Source of the DNA: Lodderomyces elongisporus
Taxonomy: Eukaryota > Ascomycota > Pichiomycetes > Serinales > Debaryomycetaceae
Assembly (NCBI RefSeq): GCF_030384665.1
Contig: NC_083673.1
Location: 1,807,501 to 1,871,500 of the forward strand
Reading direction: 5' to 3'
Length of the DNA: 64,000 bases
The number at the start of each line of letters is the position of its first letter. Positions within the stretch are counted from its first letter, which is position 1. Shown here in pieces: positions 52,534 to 64,000 of the stretch. The translations under genes and the position numbers were made by a program. The notes under the pieces were generated by a model. That model searched no databases, had not been told where the DNA came from, and saw only the letters and a list, made by a program, of their open reading frames with translations.

Positions 52534-55500
52534 ATGGCAACAACGGAAAGATCACAAGAACAAGACGGAAGGTCCGTAACCCCGCAACCGCAACTGCAAC
52601 CGCAACTGCAACCGCAACTGCAACCCCAAACGAAACCACAATTACATTCGTCACCACCCGCATCACCACCAGCACCTCAACTGCAGGCACTGAGAGGAGC
52701 ACAACTTGATAAACAGAGACGTCCTTTGAAACAACAGTTTCATCTGTTTCTGCTGTTTCCTTCTGCAACACAACAATGTTCTGAGTTCAGTCTAGGAAAT
52801 CAGGACAATCAATTACATCACCAAAACCTCAAACAACCAAAAACTCCTCCGAGATCAAACAAATATGACCGCCATCAAACTGATAGGAAGGACATTGCAA
52901 ATGATGACGTTTCAGATGGAGTATTCTCCAATTTCCAACTCCCCAATGACATTCTCAAGAACTTGACCCCCATCATCAAATCACCTCCAAAAGACAAGAC
53001 ACGGAACCATATAAGAAGACAAACTCATATTCGAAACGTGCAATTAAAGGTCTGTGCTCAAAACAATCGTATTTTGAAGAAGATCAAGCACAACAGAGAA
53101 GAACAGGTTCGACTTTTGCAGATGCAATCAGCACGGTTCTCCAAGGAGTTGGAAAAAGCAAGAGGCAGAAGAGATGGATTCTTGCAAGAGATAAGGGATA
53201 GGGCTAGAAGATTTGCAAAGGGACATAAGGAATTAGAATTTATGAATAATGACAAAAGAGCAAACACATCAGCTGATGATAATAGCGGTGCAAACAATAT
53301 CTCTTTTGAATTCAAACAATCATTAGCTAATGCCATTGTATTCAGGAATGATGGTGATGTCGAGTATCACACGCTAGAGGACATCTCACACCATATTACC
53401 GATTCCAGTTCCAGTTCCAGTTCCAGTTCCAGTTCCAGTTCCAGTTCCAGTTCCAATTCCATTACTAGTAATATTATTTATTTCCAACGACAATGTCGAA
53501 AACGAATCTTTCAAAAACAATTGCAGAGTCTTTTACTGTCCAAATTTTTGAATGAAATTGACAAGTTGCCGTTCAAGCTGGTCTTGACAATACTCAATTC
53601 AGATTCAAACATCAAGCAAAGTTTAAGTTATATCATCCAATATCTAAACATTGCTCTGGACCAATATGAGATTAAAATGTTTCTTTACTGCTTTATTATG
53701 CTTGCCGAATTCAATGATTGCATGACAAATAACCTGTGCCACCCTGGTTTTAATTGCAATTTGACTTGTTTTTATCAAAATGATAAAAATTATCAGGAAG
53801 AAGAGAATTTTTACAGAAATTGCATTTGGGTCATGCTATACAAAGCAAGCATTTGCCTTTTGGAACAATTCAATACTTTTATTGAGCTTTTAGCTCTTCC
53901 TTCTCGTATTAGTAACTTTAATGCTAATAGTGAAATGGCAAAAACTATATGGAAATTTAAGCAGTATTGGACCATTTACAAATTCATTTTCAATATCTTC
54001 AAATGGAATCACTTTGAGGGTGTCAGGAGCTTACTTGACTCTTCTATTGCCATTGCCGACCAGCATTTACAGATTGTGCAACGCGAATGTGAGCGTGAGC
54101 GTGAACAAAGATGTAGTCGTGGGTATGGACAAGAGGAGGATCAAGAGCTGAAGCAATGGGATATGGAAGACTGCGAATTAGAACTGGACCTGGATTTGGA
54201 TTTGGATTTGGATTTGGATTTGGAGCTGGCACTGGAAATTGGTCAACAAAACGTAGTAAACAAATCAATCAAAGACCAGAGAAGAAAGTTGCGTTTGGAA
54301 TTATTACTTCTAAATAAGTACAATATACAATGGCTACAAGATTATAATGAATTGGACAAGGTTGTTGAATTTACAAAAAGTATAAAGTACCGCATTAAGG
54401 AGCTTTATATCGAGTCTTCAAGACACCAAATCCCCAGCTTTATACAAAACAAGGCCAATTTTATTTGCTTTGACACTATCAAGTTCCATATTCCTGAGAT
54501 GTTACCGATTGACAAGTGGAGAGGATATTGGATGTCTTTGTACTTTTATGAGTATTGCAATAAGCGCATGTACCCTGCCAAATTGAAAAGTGGCTACATG
54601 GGGGAAAATGTGTTCAATATTGGTAAACGAAAATTGGACTATGTTTCTTTAATCGATTCAGTGGTTGACATTGATTCCATGGACCTTAAAACAATCTATG
54701 AATGTCTTTACGATTTTTATTTGGAGTTTTCGACTTCGATCCATTCTTTGCCTCGCATTGATGATTCACTACCAAGTATTTTGAAGATCCAAAGGCTCAT
54801 TGAACACTATAGTAAGCTGTCTATTGGTGCATTGTTCCAATTTGATGAGGAGGTGGATATTCTTGATCCAATTCAGTTGAAGTATAATGTTGTTATGCAA
54901 TGGATTAGAAAGTCACAATTTGATACTTTAAAAGATTTTCAAAAGTTTGAAAACTTGTATATTATAGTATCTAGTTCCAATTTCAAAAATCTCAAGTACT
55001 CCATATTCACGCAAAACCCAAACTTGTTGTTTCCCAAGTTTTATAAACTGGTAAGACAAGTGGTGGAGTTTAGTTTGGATACTTATCGGGCAGAATGCAT
55101 AGTTGAGGCATCGAATAGAAACAGCGTGCACAGACTTATGACCACCCGCCCAGTCTATGATTCTGGCGCTGCCAAATTTTTTCAACACTATTTCTGTTTT
55201 ATAATTGCTAATGGCAGTTGTAGAAACAAGGGTGAGAACAAAAGTAATGAATACGAGGCAGACGAATTGAATGCAAATTACAGAGATAAATTTTCCCAGT
55301 TTAGTCAGCAATTGAACAGTTTTATAAATGTCAACTGCATATGCCTGATGTATCGAGCATTAACTGGAACCAATATTTCGCGGCACCAATTGGCGCAAGC
55401 AAGTGAGTCGATAGACCATGTTGCAAACAAAAGGTTTGTCAGTTACTACAAGTCTCATTCAGAGTCTATTATTTGTGTTTTGCGAGAAAAATGGATTGCA

Positions 55501-55692
55501 GCAATGAGTAAAAAAGGGGAGAAGGATGTGCTAAATGAGATTGCTAAATTGTTTGCCAACTGTCTGTATTGTCTTCAAGATGTTCAGATTTTATCTAAAG
55601 AAATCTCGAATTTTACTTTGTTCTTGTATGTTGTTTACCAACCAATTTTGAACTGGATATATGGAGACTTGGGAGCTCAAGTAGGAGCGTGA
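52534..55692 (+). CDS. Uncharacterised 1052-residue protein with basic IQ-like segment
   Basis: Starts at the ATG at 52534; an in-frame TTG 15 codons upstream is discounted. I do not recognise it. Layout: Gln/Pro-rich N-terminus, a strongly basic coiled-coil-like region (about 170-235; RRQTHIRNVQLKVCAQ, KKIKHNREEQVRLLQ), a Ser run (nt 53404-53454), a segment IIYFQRQCRKRIFQKQLQ (about 309-326) that looks like a degenerate IQ motif, then about 700 residues of helical sequence including an Asp-rich alternating repeat (nt 54181-54237). A distant relation to Tcp11/Sok1 proteins was considered but not established. The gene is notable for clustered CTG codons (10 within the two clusters I checked), which a CUG-Ser yeast would read as serine. 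Confidence 0.82.
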   Translation: MATTERSQEQDGRSVTPQPQLQPQLQPQLQPQTKPQLHSSPPASPPAPQLQALRGAQLDKQRRPLKQQFHLFLLFPSATQQCSEFSLGNQDNQLHHQNLKQPKTPPRSNKYDRHQTDRKDIANDDVSDGVFSNFQLPNDILKNLTPIIKSPPKDKTRNHIRRQTHIRNVQLKVCAQNNRILKKIKHNREEQVRLLQMQSARFSKELEKARGRRDGFLQEIRDRARRFAKGHKELEFMNNDKRANTSADDNSGANNISFEFKQSLANAIVFRNDGDVEYHTLEDISHHITDSSSSSSSSSSSSSSSSSNSITSNIIYFQRQCRKRIFQKQLQSLLLSKFLNEIDKLPFKLVLTILNSDSNIKQSLSYIIQYLNIALDQYEIKMFLYCFIMLAEFNDCMTNNLCHPGFNCNLTCFYQNDKNYQEEENFYRNCIWVMLYKASICLLEQFNTFIELLALPSRISNFNANSEMAKTIWKFKQYWTIYKFIFNIFKWNHFEGVRSLLDSSIAIADQHLQIVQRECEREREQRCSRGYGQEEDQELKQWDMEDCELELDLDLDLDLDLDLELALEIGQQNVVNKSIKDQRRKLRLELLLLNKYNIQWLQDYNELDKVVEFTKSIKYRIKELYIESSRHQIPSFIQNKANFICFDTIKFHIPEMLPIDKWRGYWMSLYFYEYCNKRMYPAKLKSGYMGENVFNIGKRKLDYVSLIDSVVDIDSMDLKTIYECLYDFYLEFSTSIHSLPRIDDSLPSILKIQRLIEHYSKLSIGALFQFDEEVDILDPIQLKYNVVMQWIRKSQFDTLKDFQKFENLYIIVSSSNFKNLKYSIFTQNPNLLFPKFYKLVRQVVEFSLDTYRAECIVEASNRNSVHRLMTTRPVYDSGAAKFFQHYFCFIIANGSCRNKGENKSNEYEADELNANYRDKFSQFSQQLNSFINVNCICLMYRALTGTNISRHQLAQASESIDHVANKRFVSYYKSHSESIICVLREKWIAAMSKKGEKDVLNEIAKLFANCLYCLQDVQILSKEISNFTLFLYVVYQPILNWIYGDLGAQVGA

Positions 55693-59034
<3,342 letters not shown>

Positions 59035-59150
59035 TTTTCCAGTTTACACAATTTAGTATTGTTTTTTATTTTTTTATAATTAGTCTCTTTCCCATTTTCC
59101 TCTTTAAAATTTATTTCTAATAGACATTTATCTAACTTTAAATTAGATGT

Positions 59151-59184
<34 letters not shown>

Positions 59185-59426
59185 ATGTATGTGTGTAAGT
59201 ATTTATAAAATCAATCACGTAGTGTTTCAATATAGGAATTTGACGTTATGTTTTGTATAGAGTCCCAACTTTGAGGTGTAATTTATGGGTTCGTAAATAA
59301 AAAAAAATCAAACGCTACCTTTTGTCGGTCCTGACACCATTGATCCGACAAGTTTGAGATTTAACATAGCAGCTATCACCACATTGGCTAGATCCACCGT
59401 GTCCTTCATCACACAGCGAAAACAAA
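59035..59426. other. Intergenic, ARG5,6 to OCA4
   Basis: 392 bases: ARG5,6 3' region with a TA run at 59150-59174 followed by TGTA repeats, then the OCA4 promoter. Nothing else seen. Confidence 0.6.
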
Positions 59427-61076
59427 ATGTTAGTCTCACCAGAAAATTTTGGAGTAGTTGAGCCTGGCGTTTACAGGTGCTCCAAGATTGAAGTTGAAAA
59501 CTTCCAGTTTCTCGAAACTCTCACTCTCAAATCAATTGTGGTTTTAGATGCAGAAAAACCACCAAGATCGATATCCAACTTTCTCGAAACAAACAAGATT
59601 GAACTCTATAACCTTGGTGATTTAAAAATTTCCAACCATCAGCATACCGGGATTTTGTCCAAGACAGATATTGAAGATTATGACGAAGTTGAATCAACAA
59701 CTAGTGTAGCTTCAAATGCGGATAAAGATGGGAGCTTCACAGCAACGGCGACTGCTGCTTCTACCAACACTTCAAACACTGCAAACACATCTAGATCATC
59801 ATCGCAACAAATGGATACCACAATGCCTGCTATAATGCCCATTGCTGCTTTATCTCGAAAAAGCCGAGATCAATGGATGCTTATCGAAAAGAATTTGATT
59901 GTGAAATCTTTTGAACTTATATTCAACAGCCGTCGACATCCACTTCTTATAGTTGACTCTACAGCAACCTTAGTTGGGATCCTACGCAAGATTCAAAAAT
60001 GGAATTTTAATCTGATCTTGAATGAATATAGAATTTTCAATAGTACTTCAAACAAGAATAATTACTTTGCGGAGACGTTTCTTGAGTTGATTAGTATTGA
60101 ACTTATACCATACGAAAATAGGAAAAGAAGCCCGTTTGGAAGTCGACGAAACTCATCTAATATAGGGTCCCGAGCAAAGAGTATAAGTAGTGCCCTGGAG
60201 AAACTTGCCCATTTACAAAAAAGTCCTCAAATATACAGCACTGATTTAGGCGTAGAAAAGATAAGAGAGTTATCAATAAGCAAACAGAGGAAAGGCGATA
60301 TATCTGGAATAAAGGGGTACAATACAGAAGACATAGCCATTGACGACGACGAGGAAGAAAGAGAATATGATAAAGATGAAAATGAACAAGAAGACGATAG
60401 CGAAGAATACGATAGCATGGATGATATGGACGATATGGACGATGAGTTACTTTCTGCATCACCGCAAATTCCTGAAAATTTACTCAAGTTTGTCGAGCAA
60501 AGGCGTCAGGACAAACAAGCACAACTTTCTTCAAATGGGAGAAATTCTATCGATAATGATTCCGAAAATGAATATGGGACTTCACCACGAATGGTGAGGA
60601 TACCCAATACCGGTAGTTGCGGTACTTCAACCAGCGGCATTGTTAACACTGGTAGCCATGGTAGTGCTAGTGTTGTTGGTAGTACAAGCAGAACCAATAG
60701 TTTTTCAAATAGCCAAGATTATTTGAATGCTGTTCGCGGTATGGACCGTCGTCGTTCTTCTGTAGATACAATGAAGAATATCAAATTCCGAAATAATGAC
60801 AACTTATTGCACGCAGGCTCGATTGAGAGTAGCACTTCACCTCAACTCAAACGCAAAGAATCGAGAAGTGGATCTCATCCATTTAATGAAATTGTTACAA
60901 AGCCGGTTGAGTATAAATATTACAAAAATCTACACAAATATCCTAAAAAGTTTGAGAATGTGGGAACTATAAAACTAAAGTTGCCGGCTGAACATAGGCT
61001 TCCAAATTGGTTCACCAAATCGCGGGATATTTGGGAAAAGAACTATAGACTAATGAATGAAGCAGGAGGTCTGTGA
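59427..61076 (+). CDS. OCA4: Oca4-like atypical (pseudo)phosphatase
   Basis: 549 residues (362 in S. cerevisiae). The N-terminus MLVSPENFGVVEPGVYRCSK and the C-terminal block (PNWFTKSRDIWEKNYRL) match Oca4, a member of the Siw14/Oca dual-specificity-phosphatase-like group linked to oxidant-induced cell-cycle arrest and inositol-pyrophosphate biology. At the position of the CX5R catalytic loop the sequence reads LLIVDSTATLVGILRK: there is no cysteine, so it is probably catalytically inactive, as the equivalent S. cerevisiae segment also appears to be. A 280-residue insertion (acidic and Ser-rich repeats) lengthens it. Codon 196 is CTG (WNFN-CTG-ILNEYR) where S. cerevisiae has Ser (WNIASIINEYR), a second CUG-Ser indicator. 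Convergent with MSO1, 65 bases apart. Confidence 0.93.
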   Translation: MLVSPENFGVVEPGVYRCSKIEVENFQFLETLTLKSIVVLDAEKPPRSISNFLETNKIELYNLGDLKISNHQHTGILSKTDIEDYDEVESTTSVASNADKDGSFTATATAASTNTSNTANTSRSSSQQMDTTMPAIMPIAALSRKSRDQWMLIEKNLIVKSFELIFNSRRHPLLIVDSTATLVGILRKIQKWNFNLILNEYRIFNSTSNKNNYFAETFLELISIELIPYENRKRSPFGSRRNSSNIGSRAKSISSALEKLAHLQKSPQIYSTDLGVEKIRELSISKQRKGDISGIKGYNTEDIAIDDDEEEREYDKDENEQEDDSEEYDSMDDMDDMDDELLSASPQIPENLLKFVEQRRQDKQAQLSSNGRNSIDNDSENEYGTSPRMVRIPNTGSCGTSTSGIVNTGSHGSASVVGSTSRTNSFSNSQDYLNAVRGMDRRRSSVDTMKNIKFRNNDNLLHAGSIESSTSPQLKRKESRSGSHPFNEIVTKPVEYKYYKNLHKYPKKFENVGTIKLKLPAEHRLPNWFTKSRDIWEKNYRLMNEAGGL

Positions 61077-61141
61077 ATTTTTGGTGATTTTGATGATAGC
61101 AAAGCAATCAACACAATTAGTATCGTCATCTCCCGATGTGA

Positions 61142-61753
61142 TCACCGACTATATCTTGCAGATGAATAACCCGATGTAGCTGATTGTTGTCTAGATTTAT
61201 TATACATATCCTGTAATCTACTCGAACTTCGTTGAACTGATGGTGCGCTTGACCTACTACTTCCTCTACTCAAATCCGATTGTGGCTGTGTAGATTGAGC
61301 TTGTCCCAACCCGTGTTGCAGCTGCATCTGCAGCTGCAGCAGCAGATTAAGGCTCCTTTGCGAATAGCTATTGTTAAAAAGGTTGTCTTGTCTAACTGGC
61401 TGGAACTCTGAATCCGCATAGCTTTGTGCAGAATGGTTCCTATATGCATGTGTTCGTCCATTCTGTGGTCCATTTGAATTTGCCGCCAATTTCGAATTAT
61501 AGTTCAGCGATCTTCCATACTGAGTTGGTTGGTTATGGTTTTGCAGCTCAAAGGTTTTGACCCCAAGCCACTCAGGGTATGCCAAGCCTTTCGATTCGTA
61601 ATATTTGACAAATGAGCGGTGAATAAGAGTATCATCTTCAGTAGCACCATCTTTCTCAATGTTTCCACCAGCAAGCGAAAGATTAGCAAACTTTGAACTA
61701 TAATTCTCCTTGATCTTGGAGAAAAAGCCTCCTCCGGTATTTGAGTGCTGCAT
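61142..61753 (-). CDS. MSO1: Mso1-like Sec1-binding protein
   Basis: 203 residues. Mso1 binds the SM protein Sec1 and supports exocytic vesicle fusion at the bud or septum membrane. The N-terminal part matches the Mso1 Sec1-binding region as I recall it: a short amphipathic lead (GGFFSKIKENYSSKF), then DTLIHRSFVKYYESKG and a PEWLG motif at about residues 41-64. The remaining 140 residues are Gln/Ser/Asn-rich with no clear domain, typical for this family. Length is similar to S. cerevisiae Mso1 (210). It is divergent from the DEAD-box helicase gene. The start is the first ATG. Confidence 0.82.
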   Translation of the reverse strand: MQHSNTGGGFFSKIKENYSSKFANLSLAGGNIEKDGATEDDTLIHRSFVKYYESKGLAYPEWLGVKTFELQNHNQPTQYGRSLNYNSKLAANSNGPQNGRTHAYRNHSAQSYADSEFQPVRQDNLFNNSYSQRSLNLLLQLQMQLQHGLGQAQSTQPQSDLSRGSSRSSAPSVQRSSSRLQDMYNKSRQQSATSGYSSARYSR

Positions 61754-62037
61754 TTGGAATTGTATATGGAAATTTTAGCAATCACAAGCTTTTTTATTTT
61801 TTTTTTGAAAAAAAGGGAAGATTTAAAAAAGAAAGGACAGAAAAATGTACTGTAAATGATATTGGTTGAAATGAATTGATGGTAAGGTCAAAATTCAATT
61901 AGGCAAGCAATTTTAGTCGGTTCGATTTCATTTCCTAATCAGGAGTACAAGTTGAGTTTCAAAGGAGAAAAAATATATAAATATATATATTTATATATAC
62001 ATATATATATAAATATATATATGTATATATATGCGGT

Positions 62038-62045
62038 CATGTGAC
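62038..62045 (-). promoter_or_regulatory. Candidate Cbf1-type site GTCACATG
   Basis: Matches RTCACRTG and sits in a divergent promoter directly after a TA tract, about 345 bases before the helicase start. Eight-base matches also arise by chance; binding is inferred only. Confidence 0.35.
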
Positions 62046-62307
62046 CTGTGTCTGGAAGAAAAGAAAGCTGGTCTTTTTTTCTGCTGTCTTTCTTTTTTCA
62101 TGTCTATTTTTTTTTCTCTTGAAATAAAAAATTCACGACATTCCATTCACCATCACAGCGAAGATATCACAAAAACCACGCATCTCTCAGATATTGAAAG
62201 GTTTGCAAAATTTAGGAATCAATCTTCCCCTCCGTTGAATTACTGGCAATTTTCTTTAATCGTTTTTTGAATTTTATTTCTCATATTTTCCAACCAAAAA
62301 CCTAGAT

Positions 62308-62366
62308 CAAACCAAACCAAACCAAACCAAACCAAACCAAACCAAACCAAACCAAACCAAACCAAA
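62308..62366. repeat. CAAAC pentamer array, about 12 units
   Basis: Near-perfect run ending 21 bases before the start codon of the MSS116-like gene, so probably transcribed in its 5' leader. Confidence 0.95.
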
Positions 62367-62387
62367 GGCCTTCTTTTTTTGATAAGA

Positions 62388-64000
62388 ATGATGATTGCTC
62401 GATTTGGGAAGCAAGTGCTTAGAAAGAATGTGTTAGTTAGCAACAGGATCCACTTTCCAGTGATTTCACGTGGTTTCCACAACAGTTTTATCAACAAAAG
62501 TGATGATTTGAAAAGTCCACCTATAGATATCACAAAGGGTCAAACAGAGGCAAAGGTTGAGACAAAAAAAGACAAGTTTGCAGGATTTGGGTTGGACTTG
62601 GATGAACTAATTGGCGAGACCGCCAAAGGTTCTCAAGTTACAGAACAAACCGAGTTGACAAAATCAGAAGAGGAGAAGAAGAAGAAGAAGAATATCAACA
62701 CCAACACCAATAAGAACGATAGGAAGTCGGTACCGGCAATTTCACTTGAGGATTTCAATCCATCTCAGTTTAAAGATTTTAAAAACACTGGTCTTATCGA
62801 TGACGTTATACTAAGGGCTCTAGACAGAGCACACTTTAAGGACCTTACACCTATTCAGCAAAAATCTATTGTGCCGTTGCTTGAAACAGAAAGAGGTATG
62901 GTGTGTCGTGCCAAAACGGGTACAGGTAAAACCCTTACATTTTTGATCCCAACACTTCAGAGTGCCGTATCTAGAAAAATTGCTAGTGGTGGAAGGAGCT
63001 CCGGAGTGGATACGGTTATTATTGTGCCTACTAGGGACTTGGCATTGCAGATTTACGATGAGTATCAAAAAGTTCTTCGAGGCATTTCAGGATCACGTAA
63101 ACCTCATATAAGTTATGTAATTGGAGGTATGAAAAACTCATTTAACCCAAGAAACCCAAGTGAAATTGTTATTGCCACACCAGGTAGATTGGAGGCTGAT
63201 CTTAGATCCCCACTGTTTGCCTCTGCTTTTACAGATATAAAATATAGAGTTTACGATGAGGCAGATAGATTATTGGATGTTGGATTTGAGCCAACTTTGG
63301 ATAGCATCGATCGCTCCATAAAAATGATCAGATCAGATGATGCAGAGCCATTAAAATCGTTGTTGTTCAGTGCCACTGTTGATGCAAGATTGGACCAGTT
63401 TGCTAAACAGCACATCAACAAAAAATATGATTATATAAACACGGTGCCAGAAGATGACCCAGAAGTCCACGAAAATATTCATCAAGTGATGTACAAGTGT
63501 AAAGATGCTATTGATAAATTTGGCTCTTTTTTCAATTACGTCAACCAATTAGTCAAGGATTCTCCAGATATGAAGATGATGGTGTTTTTACCTACACAAA
63601 CTGCTGTTGAGTTTTTGTATTCGTACATGTCAGAAGCTTGCCACAAGCACGATGTTGATATTGATATTTTCCATTTGCATGGTAAGAGGTCTGCAAGCCA
63701 ACGTCAAAGAGCATTGAGTAATTTCAAGAGGGATGACAGTGGTATATTGATCACGACTGATGTTGCCGCTAGAGGAATTGATGTCAAAGGAGTTACTCAT
63801 GTTGTACAACTTTTTCCTTCTTCTGAAATTGCCGACTATGTGCACAAGGTTGGTAGAACCGGTAGAGCAGGTAAAGAAGGTAAAGCAGTTTTGTTTATTA
63901 CCCAACCAGAAATGGCTTATGTGAGAAGATTGAATTCTGAGAGAGGTGTTACATTTGAACAAGTACACGAGAGTTCCGAAATTGACAATTCCATTGATTT
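62388..64000 (+). CDS. MSS116: Mitochondrial DEAD-box RNA helicase, MSS116-like (3' end outside window)
   Basis: Partial: 537 complete codons and no stop before the right edge. It starts at ATG 62388 (a second ATG follows at once). The N-terminus (MMIARFGKQVLRKN ... SRGFHNS) is Arg-rich without acidic residues, a clear mitochondrial presequence. Helicase motifs are in order: a LTPIQQKS Q-motif, Walker A AKTGTGKT at 175-182, PTRDLALQ, TPGRL, DEAD at 290-293, SAT, then ARGID and HKVGRTGRAG. PTRDLA in place of PTRELA, and the SLLFSATVD and GILITTDVAARGID contexts, fit yeast Mss116, which acts as an RNA chaperone in group I/II intron splicing and translation in mitochondria. The missing part should be the C-terminal extension and basic tail. 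Confidence 0.88.
   Translation, partial: MMIARFGKQVLRKNVLVSNRIHFPVISRGFHNSFINKSDDLKSPPIDITKGQTEAKVETKKDKFAGFGLDLDELIGETAKGSQVTEQTELTKSEEEKKKKKNINTNTNKNDRKSVPAISLEDFNPSQFKDFKNTGLIDDVILRALDRAHFKDLTPIQQKSIVPLLETERGMVCRAKTGTGKTLTFLIPTLQSAVSRKIASGGRSSGVDTVIIVPTRDLALQIYDEYQKVLRGISGSRKPHISYVIGGMKNSFNPRNPSEIVIATPGRLEADLRSPLFASAFTDIKYRVYDEADRLLDVGFEPTLDSIDRSIKMIRSDDAEPLKSLLFSATVDARLDQFAKQHINKKYDYINTVPEDDPEVHENIHQVMYKCKDAIDKFGSFFNYVNQLVKDSPDMKMMVFLPTQTAVEFLYSYMSEACHKHDVDIDIFHLHGKRSASQRQRALSNFKRDDSGILITTDVAARGIDVKGVTHVVQLFPSSEIADYVHKVGRTGRAGKEGKAVLFITQPEMAYVRRLNSERGVTFEQVHESSEIDNSID

Larger units (their letters stand above)
61754..62387. other. Divergent promoter region, MSO1 and MSS116-like gene
   Basis: 634 bases. 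A long TA-rich tract (61972-62032) of near-palindromic ATATATAAATATATAT pattern is followed at once by GGTCATGTGACC, which contains GTCACATG on the minus strand (62038-62045), a match to the Cbf1 consensus RTCACRTG. A CAAAC pentamer array lies at 62308-62366 just before the helicase start. A frame at 62031-62270 is not protein-like. Confidence 0.6.

Noticed and set aside
52534..55692. Assignment to the Tcp11/Sok1 family
   Set aside because: Only overall helical character and a basic IQ-like segment agree; no motif I could align with confidence.

Overview
The window is nuclear DNA of a budding yeast. The genes are compact, mostly intronless and long, and AT-rich spacers full of simple repeats separate them. 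Recognisable products are yeast orthologues such as CBK1, CEF1, EFR3, CAF20, ARG5,6, MOD5, OCA4 and YTP1. The one intron that can be seen clearly, in the ribosomal protein gene RPL42, has the yeast signals GTATGT and TACTAAC. Two CTG codons fall where the Saccharomyces cerevisiae proteins (recalled from memory) have serine: CBK1 codon 426 and OCA4 codon 196. This points to the CUG-Ser clade (Candida/Lodderomyces). The heavy load of trinucleotide, hexanucleotide and heptanucleotide repeats inside and between genes would suit Lodderomyces elongisporus, but the species call is an inference.

Layout. 1-8.9 kb: LDB19/ART1-type arrestin (+), a BED zinc-finger protein with a hAT-transposase-like tail (-), a long spacer, and a secreted Ser/Thr-rich Kex2-processed protein (+). 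10-14 kb: RPL42 (+, two exons) and CBK1 kinase (+). 14-18 kb: a 4-kb spacer without convincing genes. 18-29 kb: YTP1 (+), TMA16 (-), CAF20 (+), EFR3 (-), CEF1 (+). 29-40 kb: RIM20-type Bro1 protein (+), a Zn2Cys6 regulator (+), a class II DYRK kinase (-), MOD5 (-). 40-44 kb: a large, probably mitochondrial repeat protein (-). 44-49 kb: a 5.3-kb gene-free stretch. 49-56 kb: a split RGS-domain protein (+) and an unrecognised 1052-residue protein (+). 56-64 kb: ARG5,6 (+), OCA4 (+), MSO1 (-) and the first 538 codons of a mitochondrial DEAD-box helicase like MSS116 (+), which runs off the right edge.

The genes are dispersed eukaryotic units, not operons. Themes recur: cell-surface trafficking and polarity (LDB19, EFR3, CBK1, MSO1, RIM20, Pom1-like kinase), translation (RPL42, TMA16, CAF20, MOD5) and mitochondria (ARG5,6, MSS116, the repeat protein). 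No rRNA, tRNA, CRISPR or intact transposon was recognised. I do not see a clear new multi-gene system. The items most worth following are the repeat-built mitochondrial protein, the domesticated-transposase-like BED protein, clusters of CTG codons in low-complexity regions, a family of A5N2 heptamer arrays, and the two large gene-free stretches.
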